DNA from: Lunularia cruciata
Lineage: Eukaryota > Streptophyta > Marchantiopsida > Lunulariales > Lunulariaceae
Length of the DNA: 64,000 nt
Assembly: GCA_948567375.1 (NCBI GenBank)
Contig: OX419759.1
Coordinates: forward strand, 38,107,493-38,171,492
Direction: 5' to 3'
The stretch's first letter is position 1. Every line of letters starts with the position of its first letter. Below the pieces are notes generated by a model. The model was not told the DNA's origin. It searched no databases and saw only the letters and a list, made by a program, of their open reading frames with translations. The position numbers were made by a program, and so were the translations under genes. Positions 12,201-21,219 of this stretch are shown here, piece after piece.

Positions 12201-13552
12201 CCCATGAAATCAAATCAGAGAGAAAATAAGCAAAACATTTCTTTCCACATCATTTACCGGTATTAGGAAGATTAGTGCTGGTTTCCATGTATTTGAAAGA
12301 AAAGTTCTGCATTTTCAAGAAGTTTTGTGAACTTATTACAATTTGCAGACTCGATACTTATGGCATTATGACAACATAAATGTGGAGCACTTGAAGTCAT
12401 GATAAGAGAGTTACAATCTCGAACTTCTCAGGTAGATGAAAAGCAAGTGATAAGGAGTGACGGATTGACTGTTCTCACGTCACACCAAAAGCAGCAGCAA
12501 TATTGAGCCATGTAGATTCAGGAGGATGCAGAAAACAGGGGCGGGACAAACCGAGGCGTGGTGATGTAAACCGGACCCACATGTGCCAGCTCCAAAGAGG
12601 GGCAATGAATCACTCTAGCTCGAGAAATCTCAACGAAGTGTTACCCATCGCTGTTAATGAACCGAAATACGGTCCCACACACCATCACGTCATTGAAGGG
12701 TTCAAGCTTTAAGTTTTGGCTTCAGAAAACCATCGATGCCATTGGATTGGACATTGAAGACGAAGGATGAACTTCGACAATCAATGAAGGTTGACAAATT
12801 GAGTATTGATCTCTGACATTGGTCCCACATGTTATGTTTTCCTCTTCTTTACTTTGTCATCAGTTGATTATATGAGGGAAACTCAAGTTCTCGCAAACCC
12901 ACAGTATTTCTTCAGTACTGTACTATCTCGTACTGTAATGTAACTTGCCTGGTGCTGAATTGTACTCTTTCGCTTCGTACTACAACCCGTCTTTCCGCAA
13001 AGGACGCAGGAGCGAATGCGTGCCGTCAAATGATTTGGTTTTCAGGCAAGTGATGTTCGTTCCATGAAATTGACCCCCCTGGCCTGCTTCTCCACTTCCA
13101 CTCTCCAGCTTACTTACCACCTGCATCTTTCGTCAACGGAATATCTGCTTCGTACCTCACTAGCGAAGCCAAATTTTCATGATCACATTTACTTCTTTTC
13201 AAACTGGTGCCTCTGCACGGTGATGCCTAGAGTGACTTCAACTGGAACATGTCCCTGGGGGGAAAAGAATACCTACTTTAAGTTTGACAGTACAACCCAT
13301 ACAACAATATGTTGGCATACGACCCATGCAGTCGGTAGTGCTACAACCCAGTGAAATCGCTATAATCACATCACTGTTTCCCCCAATTCATAGAATTCAA
13401 GTAAAACAGAAGCACCTTCTAACAATAGAAAGACTTCACAATATCCCATATTTGGAACTTCGACCTAACGATAGATACCCAAGTTGATAAAATTTAACAC
13501 AATACTTCTTAGTGCACGTGGTACAACTTGTCGTATCTTTGTTGTAAGCTGA
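9280..13552. other. Intergenic, no gene recognised
   Basis: Only short, unrelated open frames occur. The longest are 181 codons at 11555-12100 (plus) and 124 codons at 11599-11973 (minus), which overlap each other. The plus one has a hydrophobic Phe-rich N-terminal third but no motif I know. I do not call any of them genes. Introns of an unrecognised gene cannot be excluded. Confidence 0.5.
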
Positions 13553-13690
13553 ATGGCGCGACTTCGTCTTGGTAATATAGTTATTGTCAAGGCACTACAG
13601 GACTTGGGTTGGGATTGGTTCAATGGAGGATTTGGAGTTCGCGTCAGTACAGCGATGACATCAGGCGCGGATATGACGTTGGAGTTAAGG

Positions 13691-13870
13691 GAGTCATGTA
13701 GAGTCGGGGATTTCAAGTTCGGATCAAAGGAGTCAAGTAGAGTCGAGGACTTCCGGTTCGGATCAGAAGAGTCGAGTAAAGTCCGGGACTTCGGACTAGA
13801 ATCAGAAGAGTCAGGTGAAGTCTGGGATCCCGGGTTGGAATTGAAGGAGTCGAAGGTTTTAGGCTTTAGG
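13691..13870. repeat. 39-bp minisatellite, about 4.5 units
   Basis: Units start at 13691, 13730, 13769, 13808 and 13847 with a gagtc-nn-gtagagtc-like beginning. The period is a multiple of three, so both strands stay open: 13553-14053 plus gives 13-residue units such as ESSRVEDFRFGSE, and 13465-13875 minus gives LDSSDPN-type units. This openness probably follows from the repeat rather than from a gene. Confidence 0.8.
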
Positions 13871-14192
13871 ATCAAGGTACTCGGGGTTACGATAAAGTCG
13901 AGAACTCATGTGTTAATGAGTTCATTCTTGTTAAATTTACATATTATCATAGGTAAAATTGCATGGCTTTCCCTGAGAATTTATCATGCCATAGGTAGTA
14001 TCACATATCCATCCAATTTAAGAATTCTATCAAATTTAATTTCAAATACTTAACTTAGATGATAAAGTCACGACAAAATTTTGGGTATGGACTCCTATGC
14101 ATTCTTGTGGACATTTAGAAAACCAATCATCTATGTTACTGACATGACTGCCATTTAGGATTGACATGCCACGACAAGTCTGCGAGGGGTAC

Positions 14193-14294
14193 TGTTAAGT
14201 GTTTGGGTCAACTTGGGATGCCGGTAGTCGAACTGCTAAACCCTGAACACAAGTGAAACATAAGCTCTTTTTATATAACAAGAAATCCTTAACA
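14193..14294. repeat. 102-bp segment with TGTTAAG / CTTAACA ends
   Basis: The segment starts actgttaag and ends cttaacagt, a 9-bp inverted pair (14191-14296). The inner TG...CA termini resemble a very small LTR or a MITE, but flanking pentamers (ggtac, gtaac) do not match. A third tgttaag follows at 14306. It lies just beyond the 3' side of the RLE retrotransposon and may belong to its 3' UTR. Confidence 0.35.
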
Positions 14295-14412
14295 GTAACC
14301 CGATGCTGTTAAGCCTTTCTGTTGCATAAAAGAAAAAAGGCGACCGCGTAGGAAAAATGAAGGATGGGAAGACCCCATCAAGCCGTACAAGGGAGAGACA
14401 AAAAAGGTAACA

Positions 14413-14427
14413 TGGGGCTAAGCCCCA
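14413..14427 (-). other. Short palindrome over the RLE ORF stop codon
   Basis: TGGGGCTTAGCCCCA on the minus strand contains the TAG stop. Six or seven base pairs could form. It may be the start of structured 3' UTR RNA used by the reverse transcriptase, or chance. Confidence 0.5.
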
Positions 14428-17400
14428 ATAGAGTCTGTATGAGAAATCTGCCCTACCGCACCTAAGATATCCGAGCTATGCAAGTCGTACGGTCTACACA
14501 CAACTGGAGCATCCGAAGAAACATCACCTAATGTGATTGCTCTCCTATGGATTGCACCAGCCACTGCCCTCTGTAGAGCAATGGATACACGCTGTCTAAA
14601 GTAAGCTACAAAGTATGAGAGTGAGAGTGGTACCCCCTGCCGCCTAACATGATAAGCCCTCGCGCACTCCTTGACAAATGTGTCAAATGCCGTGTCCATC
14701 GCTCCATATAACTCCAAGGCTAGAGGAACAAAGAGGTGACCTCGCTGCATGCCCCTGTACTTGGAGACCTTGCGACCTGCTGCTGCACTCGCCGCCCATC
14801 CAGGGGGATGGGTAATCACTCCCTCCGAAACTGTATCTCGCGTAGGGTCCGTCACCACGACATCCGCTACTGTCACCTGATCATCTCGGACCAAGTATAA
14901 GTCTACCCTGACACGTGTCGTCTGCAACGCATACGAACGCTCCCTCCAAGCCAAGTATCCACTCTCTCGTGCCATAGCAAACACTATGTCTCTAATGGCA
15001 TCATGGGTAGCTATCCTCTGTCCTCCAAAAGGACACCGTGTCATGTGGACCGCCGCTGCATCTAGTGTAGAACCACACTCACAAGTGAGTAGTGAAGATG
15101 CAGATGGGTGGACCAAACCTAGGCGAAACCTCATCGCTGTAGAGAAAGTAGCCGGTGCGAGTCGGAAAGCCCTAATGCATGGTCGAGCTAGGATCCACGA
15201 GCCTGCACCCTTGCCGGAGCAAGAGCGTAGACGTGCTCTAGTAGCCTGAGGAATGGACGAGTCAACTAAGAGAGAATGTAGCGTATGCTCACACTGTCGC
15301 TCCATCAAGGAAGACTGTAGACCTCTAGTCCAATCTGACAATAGTGAAGCAAACGGTGGAAAACCCTCTCGTGCTCGTGAAGATAGACTATCTCTCGTCT
15401 GCCGCAATAACACCTGGAGAGAAAAGGATCCTCCCTCCACCTCTGTCACATAAGTCTCCAAAACCAGCCTATCAGCAACCACAAAACGAGATGCAAGTAG
15501 GGGTGCCGAGAGAGCCCAACTACCCAAAAACGCTATAGGTGCCATCTCCTCCATAGAAAGCAAGCCAACCCCACCACATGAGATCGGTAGAGCCGTCTGT
15601 CTACGTGCCAAATCCCCTGTCACACACTCAAAAGTCCCTGGTCCAATAATATCACCAAAGACTCCCATAATCCTCCTATCAAATGCTCTCAGACGTGATA
15701 GGAAGGACGATGAGGGAGGAACTGTACGGATGAGGTAGGATGGTCGACGAGCAATACTGGAAGAGAGTATACCAAATGCCACCTGCGGATCTCCTAGTAA
15801 TGGAAGGTCATCCACATGGAGAACATCCTCTGCAAGAGCAGCGTCCAAGAAGCGTGTGACAAAATCCTCCGATCCTACTGGCACTCCAAGAACACGAAGT
15901 CCCTCTGTGGATGTGATACACCCCTCTGGAAGCTCAAGGTGGGGAGGGATACCTAAAGGGGACCATGCCCTACACTTTGACACCTTGACTCTCAAGCCTA
16001 CTAGATGTAGCTCGGTAGTCAAGTAGTCAAAGGCCTGCCTAATCTGATCTACAGGGCCTACGATGTGTGTATCATCTGCCAAGGATGGAAATACACAACC
16101 TGGCATGGCCAAAGTAGTAGACAAGAGAGCTCTAAAGTGAGCCATGGCAAATAAGGGCCCCCCCAAAGGATCTCCCTGACGTGTACCAACAGCTGACTCC
16201 AAGATGGTGACTCCCTCCTGTGAACCACCATGCTGGTAGTAAAGGGAAGCAGGAGAGCCATAAAAAGACCGCACAAAAGGAATGAGACTCGCCAAGGATC
16301 CACTAGCCTCCCTAAGCTCTCTAAAGATGGATGCACGTGAGACGCTATTAAAAGCGTTCTCAACGTCCACCTGTAGGACGACCCACTCCGGATGGATATC
16401 TAGGAGTGCTCTAATGCCTAGAGATATAGCGTCACATCCTCCAGGTGTAGCTACTCCAAACTGATGTGGACTAAGGTGCTGTCGAAAGTGAGAACGATGC
16501 TGAAGGACAATGGTACGACTGACCAAACGCAAAAAGATCTCTCCAATAGCGATCGGTCTAATGCCTCCCGTGTCCTTCTCGATCGCGAGAAGTCGACTAG
16601 CACCTAAGACCCGACTAACAGACATAGGAATATCTCCTCTCGCTACTGCTGCAGCCACCTGAAACAACTCGGTAAAACCACTAGAAGGATCATCTGCCTG
16701 GAAGCAATCTCTAAGGTGCTCATAAACCATCCCTGACAAGCCTCTTGAGGAAAGGCGAGGGGCAGTGCACAATGCTTGTGCAAATAGCGACCTATCAAGA
16801 CATAAAGGCTGCTCAGGCTGATAATCTAAGACCTCTAGTGGTAGTCCCTCTACTGCTATAGGATGCAATGAGCGTAGGGAAGAGATGGTCTCATCAGTAG
16901 GACTCGCTATAGACAGAGGGTGTAGCGCTCGTGCTGCTCTACTAAACTCTCCCGCCTGACCCAATGTCCTACATCGTCGTAATCGAGTGGAATCTATGGT
17001 ATCCTGTGGCGATGTCTGTCTCCTAAATCGTGTAGCCCTAACAGACTCCTCCTGAAGGGCTGCCCAATCCCCCGCTCGGAATCGACGAAATCTAGCCGCC
17101 ACCTCTCTATGCCCCGCACGTCCCCCTCTAGCATAACGAAGACACCATCGAGGGAGTAGGAGGAATAGGAACCACGCTAACTCGTCCAAGGGATCACGTG
17201 CCAAACGATCCAGTGGTAGGCGAAAAGCCTGTCTAGCCTCATCATGGAGTGTGCGGGGTAGCCTATGGAATAGACGTGGACATGGAAAACTAGTCTCAAA
17301 TAACCCCAAAATGCAACCCGCCTGAGAAGCTAACCACTCCCACGACTCGATCGGTATCCCTGGAACGATCAACGAAGGTATAGAAGAAGCGTGCGTAATC

Positions 17401-17585
17401 CCGAGTGTCACTGCTGTCGATGTGGTCGCTTGTCTCACGTGGGCATCCCAAGTGGTCCAATCATAGTCCTTGTGCATCCTTCCCACATGGGTCTTTACCC
17501 CTTGCGAGGTAAAGCGTCGGTGACACACCGGGCATGGTGTATCCCGACCCGCTCTAGGCGACCCCACATGGGAAGGTGTAGCCAT
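14418..17585 (-). CDS. RLE-type non-LTR retrotransposon ORF: zinc finger, reverse transcriptase, restriction-like endonuclease (intact)
   Basis: A single open frame of 1,055 codons from the ATG at 17585, which sits in a good context (agccATGGCT). The frame is open 38 codons further upstream to 17699 but I prefer the inner start. Numbering from that outer Met: a C2H2 finger (C56, C59, H71, H76); reverse transcriptase with motif A VLQVDVENAF (D445), motif B GTRQGDPLGGPLF (505-517) and motif C SLADDTH (D542, D543); a C-terminal Cys-His knuckle (C873, C875, H885, C889); then a restriction-like endonuclease with RVDLYL (D933), ADVVVTDP (D946) and GRKVSKY (K977, K980). This order is that of the R2/NeSL/Hero group of retrotransposons, which nick target DNA and prime reverse transcription at the nick. 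All catalytic residues look intact. There is no apurinic endonuclease domain of the usual plant LINE type. The flanks are not rDNA. It could be a live element or a domesticated copy. Confidence 0.88.
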   Translation of the reverse strand: MATPSHVGSPRAGRDTPCPVCHRRFTSQGVKTHVGRMHKDYDWTTWDAHVRQATTSTAVTLGITHASSIPSLIVPGIPIESWEWLASQAGCILGLFETSFPCPRLFHRLPRTLHDEARQAFRLPLDRLARDPLDELAWFLFLLLPRWCLRYARGGRAGHREVAARFRRFRAGDWAALQEESVRATRFRRQTSPQDTIDSTRLRRCRTLGQAGEFSRAARALHPLSIASPTDETISSLRSLHPIAVEGLPLEVLDYQPEQPLCLDRSLFAQALCTAPRLSSRGLSGMVYEHLRDCFQADDPSSGFTELFQVAAAVARGDIPMSVSRVLGASRLLAIEKDTGGIRPIAIGEIFLRLVSRTIVLQHRSHFRQHLSPHQFGVATPGGCDAISLGIRALLDIHPEWVVLQVDVENAFNSVSRASIFRELREASGSLASLIPFVRSFYGSPASLYYQHGGSQEGVTILESAVGTRQGDPLGGPLFAMAHFRALLSTTLAMPGCVFPSLADDTHIVGPVDQIRQAFDYLTTELHLVGLRVKVSKCRAWSPLGIPPHLELPEGCITSTEGLRVLGVPVGSEDFVTRFLDAALAEDVLHVDDLPLLGDPQVAFGILSSSIARRPSYLIRTVPPSSSFLSRLRAFDRRIMGVFGDIIGPGTFECVTGDLARRQTALPISCGGVGLLSMEEMAPIAFLGSWALSAPLLASRFVVADRLVLETYVTEVEGGSFSLQVLLRQTRDSLSSRAREGFPPFASLLSDWTRGLQSSLMERQCEHTLHSLLVDSSIPQATRARLRSCSGKGAGSWILARPCIRAFRLAPATFSTAMRFRLGLVHPSASSLLTCECGSTLDAAAVHMTRCPFGGQRIATHDAIRDIVFAMARESGYLAWRERSYALQTTRVRVDLYLVRDDQVTVADVVVTDPTRDTVSEGVITHPPGWAASAAAGRKVSKYRGMQRGHLFVPLALELYGAMDTAFDTFVKECARAYHVRRQGVPLSLSYFVAYFRQRVSIALQRAVAGAIHRRAITLGDVSSDAPVVCRPYDLHSSDILGAVGQISHTDSIGA

Positions 17586-17699
17586 GGCTAGCACAAGAAT
17601 AATGATAGTAACACATGATACTCCTCTCCATATCTCCCCATATCTGCAAAACCACAACCCCTCACATCCCAACTCACATAAGAAAACAATCTCTCTCAC

Positions 17700-17925
17700 A
17701 ACCCTAAAATCTATAAACTTTCATAACTTTCAATTTCCGTCTCCAAAATTTTCAAATTAAATTCCCATGGAACTTAATCATGAAAACCCAGAGATTAGAA
17801 ATGAAAATTCACAACCCATCATTCTCAATGTATAATAATCACTCTCAACCCTAAAAAAACTAAAAAACTTCATAACTTTCTACTCCATTCTCCATAGTCT
17901 TCAATCTAGGTGCCAATGGAACCGG
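17700..17925 (-). promoter_or_regulatory. Two-copy 147-bp repeat upstream of the RLE ORF
   Basis: Plus-strand units begin aaccctaaaa at 17700 and 17847, and share cttcataactttc, a ctccat/ctccaa step and a ccatggaac/ccaatggaac end. They are diverged. Lying directly upstream of the ORF on its strand, they are placed like 5' UTR promoter monomers of a non-LTR element. Confidence 0.55.
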
Positions 17926-19253
17926 AATTGAAAAACGAAGAGAATAGTCTATTCACTCGAAGGCTACATGCTAGAGAGCACTCAGATTTTATCAAAATCG
18001 TCTCACGTCTCTCCCTCTCCTCTCTCGTCTCCACACCCTAAACCCTTTGTTTCACACAGCTATGCTCAGGGTCTGTTGTATAAAAAGGGTTTATGTTTCA
18101 ATTGTATTCCGGAAGACATTGTTGTAATTATACGTCCCATTTTCGGTTGTGACAATTGTAGGGTTTTTTGGTCGTATACCAACATACTCTTGAGCAGAAT
18201 GAGACATTGCCAATGAGATAAAGACAATTCTGCTTACGTGAAGTAACTCCTTAACTGCAAAATGTATATCTCACCTTGGAATGACCAGGAGCAAACCCCG
18301 GAGACCACACGAAGGGTGCACCACCAACCATGATCCTTTAGATCCTTGGAGGATCCAATAACCACGCAAGCGAAAGGTCTCTTGGTGTGCAATCAGTCTT
18401 TTTCCTACTGTAGATCACTGGAGTCATGGTGTTTATCAGATAATATATGCTAAAATACCATGCAGATCTTCCTGTGGGTAATAAACTCACTAAAGGGCAA
18501 AATCATGGAGAGGATTACCTGCGGAGCCGTTTCAATGAAAGTAAAACCTCTATAACTTCCGAAAAGTTAAGGTTGGTTTGGGTTTCTTCAGTTGATTACA
18601 ACTCTATACAAATAAGCACAACTAGGGAGTAAGTTCACCTCAAACCTTCTTTAGTACGACTCGTATTTAAGAGAAATCCTTAACCCAACCGATATTTCGT
18701 GACCAGCGGGTGCCCTCAAACAACAGACTATATTGATCCGGTAGCAATTTTACCCATCCGGAACAGCACGGATAAATAAAACATAACAAGAAGTTGACAC
18801 TGTAAACGTTCAACTATGTTCGCCTTGCCAAAGTACTGAAATGTAAGATGCTGGTTTGTCTTTATCGAGGGGCAAAGATCATGATGGGCAGAAAGTAGTA
18901 CGGAACGAGGGAAAATTTAAGAACCTAAAGAAGATTTGGGAAAACAGGTCCGAGGTGCGAACAAGTCAAATCGAGGTACTGTACAGTAGAGACGAGGGGA
19001 GTGAACTTAATGAATGTACATTCGGTGTGTGGAAAATGATACAAATGAGAGGGAGGTGGAGGTGGGGGCCGTCGGAGAGTTTCTCTCTGGTAGATTTGTA
19101 GAGCTGGGGCCGACCAATGAATGATTTACTGCTTTCTTCGTTGGATCATCTCCTTTTCGCAGTGAGTTAAGAAGCACATGATGATAGAGAGGAGAGATGA
19201 ATGGTGCCTGCGTGGGTAGTGCGATGGTTGGGTTGGATGGACTGATTGATTGA
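17926..19253. other. Intergenic between RLE element and FLA gene
   Basis: No coding region is recognised. Only short frames (up to 82 codons) occur. The 5' end of the retrotransposon and the far upstream promoter of the FLA gene should both lie here, but I see no clear boundary. Confidence 0.5.
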
Positions 19254-19278
19254 TTTCTTTCTTTCTTTCTTTCTTTTC
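19254..19278. repeat. TTTC microsatellite upstream of FLA
   Basis: About six TTTC units following a short gatt run, roughly 475 bp before the FLA start codon. Pyrimidine tracts are common in plant promoters and leaders, and its role is unknown. Confidence 0.85.
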
Positions 19279-19751
19279 ATGGCCCCCTTCTTTTCCAGAT
19301 GGTCGCAGATCCTGTCGCAGCGGAAACCAACCTTGACATCAGAAGACAAGTCAATAGCAAGGCACCCATATGAGGTGAGAGGAGGAGGAAGACAGCTCAC
19401 TGCCCACGCAGGCAAGCAAGCAACAAGCAAAGCTAGCGGAAGGACAGGAGAAAGAAAGCAGGAGCAGCCAAACGAAAAGCAAACGAGTGAGAGCAAGTTA
19501 GAGTCGAATGTAGTGGCAGTTGTAGTGGTAGTAATAGGGCCCTGTGGCGGGACATGAGCAGCGCCGGGCGCAAGGAGTGCAGGGATCCGAAGCAAGCGGA
19601 ATCGGAGGCAAGGAGCCCGTGTACATTGAGTTCGTGATACTCAGATTCGGACCAGAAGGAGCAGAGCGCAGCAGCAACAGCAGAATAGCAACTCACACTT
19701 GCTACGCAGAAGAAGCAGAAACAGTATTAGTAGTTTGGTGCTCTAGAAGTC

Positions 19752-21095
19752 ATGGCCGCCCACTTGGGTCTGGCCTTTGTGTTCTGCCTTTGTGTAGCAG
19801 CAGCAGCTCCAGGGGCGTCTTCGTTATCTGCTGCAGCAGGAGATGGGGGCAACAGCGCAGGAGGAGCTTCGGGATCCGTCTTGACAGCTTTGTTAGAATC
19901 GCAGTATTCAGAATGGATGGAGCTCGTCGAGAGAGCAGCCATGCTTCACCCTCTCGAGCAGCTGGTGGGTTCGGGTCACAAATTAACGATCTTTGCACCT
20001 CAAAACCATCAACTTCAACCAAAGATCAAATCTTTCCTACTCAAGCCTTCCAATGCGATTGCTCTGAAGCGCGTGGTGCAGTTCCATGTGCTATCCGAGC
20101 GCATCACTTCTTCCCGATGGCATAACGCTTCCATCACCACTCTGGCTATTGAAAGCGTTCTCCTTTACAGCACCCAAGGGAACAGATTATTCGCTGGTGA
20201 TGTAGAAGTAGTGGCTCCAGACTCTATAATTCGGCAGGATGGTGTGGTTCACGGTGTAGGCGAGATAATGCTGCCAAATTCTGTGATGCAGGAGTATGTG
20301 TCTCAGACCACTCGCAAAATGTCCACCCCACTGCCGACTGGTAGCCCAGGATTGGAATCGCGACGTGCACAACTACTGGAGAAGCAGTTTAGCGCGGTAG
20401 AACAGAAAACATTAGCTGTTTATTCCGCTCATTCGCCAGCTCTATCCCCTGCTCTGGCGCCCTCAATCGCCCCAGCCCCAGGACCCTCTACGGCACCATT
20501 GTTGGGCCTGGGTGAAGACGAGGTGACCACTTTTATCTCAGCATTGTATCGATTTGGAGGGTACACTGAATTTGCAGAGCTGTTGATGGATCTCACCTCT
20601 TTGGGATCACAGATTTCGAAGCTCGTCAACATGGGTCACAAGCTTACAATCCTGGCACCAGATGACAAGGCCTGGACTAACGAGCTTACCGAGGAGCAGC
20701 TCAACTCCCAAACGGCTATCGAGAACATTCTGCACTATCACATTATCACCGAGTACCAGACAGAAGAGAGCTTGTACAGCACTCTGAGGCGAATGGGAAA
20801 GTCTCACTTTGCAACCCTTAGGATTCCGCACAAGCTGTCTGCGCATGAGCGTGATGGACAGGTGGTTTTTGGAGAAGGAAACCACACGGCCGGAGTTTTT
20901 GACCATGACATCTTCGCCGATGGCCGCATTTCTGTGCAGGGGATTGACAAGGTTCTGGTACCTCCAGAGGAGAAGACTAAGCCAACATCCACCAATACTA
21001 CTACTCCTACCACTGACTCTTCGCCGCCCGCTCCCAAGGTCGTGAAAAAGACCGTGGCGAGAAACTTGTTCGAAATAGGAGCAGGTATGATCTGA
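19752..21095 (+). CDS. Fasciclin-like arabinogalactan protein, two FAS1 domains
   Basis: 447 codons in one exon. Residues 1 to about 24 are a signal peptide (MAAHLGLAFVFCLCVAAAA). FAS1 domain one spans about 45-178 with H1-like LTIFAPQNHQL (78-88) and H2-like RVVQFHVL (107-114). An arabinogalactan glycomodule with SPALSPALAPSIAPAPGP-type Ala-Pro/Ser-Pro repeats covers about 228-249. FAS1 domain two spans about 256-405 with LTILAPDDKAW (298-308). A Thr-Ser-Pro tail follows. Sequons occur at N125, N377 and N415. Such proteins are secreted to the plant cell wall, where FAS1 domains act in adhesion. Two domains with no clear hydrophobic C-terminal GPI signal resemble the Arabidopsis FLA15-18 group. 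The last codons read gcagGTATG, which is also a good splice donor, so a short second exon replacing the final GMI is possible. The start has an ATGGCC context. It is the only ordinary host gene I can defend in the window. Confidence 0.9.
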   Translation: MAAHLGLAFVFCLCVAAAAPGASSLSAAAGDGGNSAGGASGSVLTALLESQYSEWMELVERAAMLHPLEQLVGSGHKLTIFAPQNHQLQPKIKSFLLKPSNAIALKRVVQFHVLSERITSSRWHNASITTLAIESVLLYSTQGNRLFAGDVEVVAPDSIIRQDGVVHGVGEIMLPNSVMQEYVSQTTRKMSTPLPTGSPGLESRRAQLLEKQFSAVEQKTLAVYSAHSPALSPALAPSIAPAPGPSTAPLLGLGEDEVTTFISALYRFGGYTEFAELLMDLTSLGSQISKLVNMGHKLTILAPDDKAWTNELTEEQLNSQTAIENILHYHIITEYQTEESLYSTLRRMGKSHFATLRIPHKLSAHERDGQVVFGEGNHTAGVFDHDIFADGRISVQGIDKVLVPPEEKTKPTSTNTTTPTTDSSPPAPKVVKKTVARNLFEIGAGMI

Positions 21096-21136
21096 ACTAC
21101 ACCATTTGGATTGGAAGGTCCATCATTTCATTAGAA

Positions 21137-21164
21137 GGGAGGGGGTGGGGGGTGGGGGGCGGGG
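21137..21164 (+). other. G-quadruplex motif after the FLA stop codon
   Basis: Five runs of 3, 5, 6, 6 and 4 guanines separated by single A, T, T and C bases lie 42 nt after the stop codon, on the sense strand. Single-base loops are the most stable class. The motif would be in the 3' UTR, or in an intron if the terminal splice donor is used. Confidence 0.9.
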
Positions 21165-21198
21165 TTCTAATTCCAGATTTACTGAAGGTGTTATCCCC

Positions 21199-21219
21199 GA
21201 TTGATTGATTGATTGATTA
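21199..21219. repeat. GATT microsatellite
   Basis: Five tandem gatt units about 105 bp after the FLA stop. Confidence 0.9.

Noticed and set aside
14418-17585. Ordinary L1-type plant LINE or RNase H-like host gene
   Set aside because: There is no apurinic endonuclease domain upstream of RT and no RNase H after it. The C-terminal knuckle plus D-D-K-KY motif is that of restriction-like endonuclease elements.
19544-20125. 193-codon frame overlapping the FLA 5' end
   Set aside because: It is in another frame over the FLA coding sequence with Arg/Ser-rich low-complexity product and no domain, and is a shadow of the real gene.
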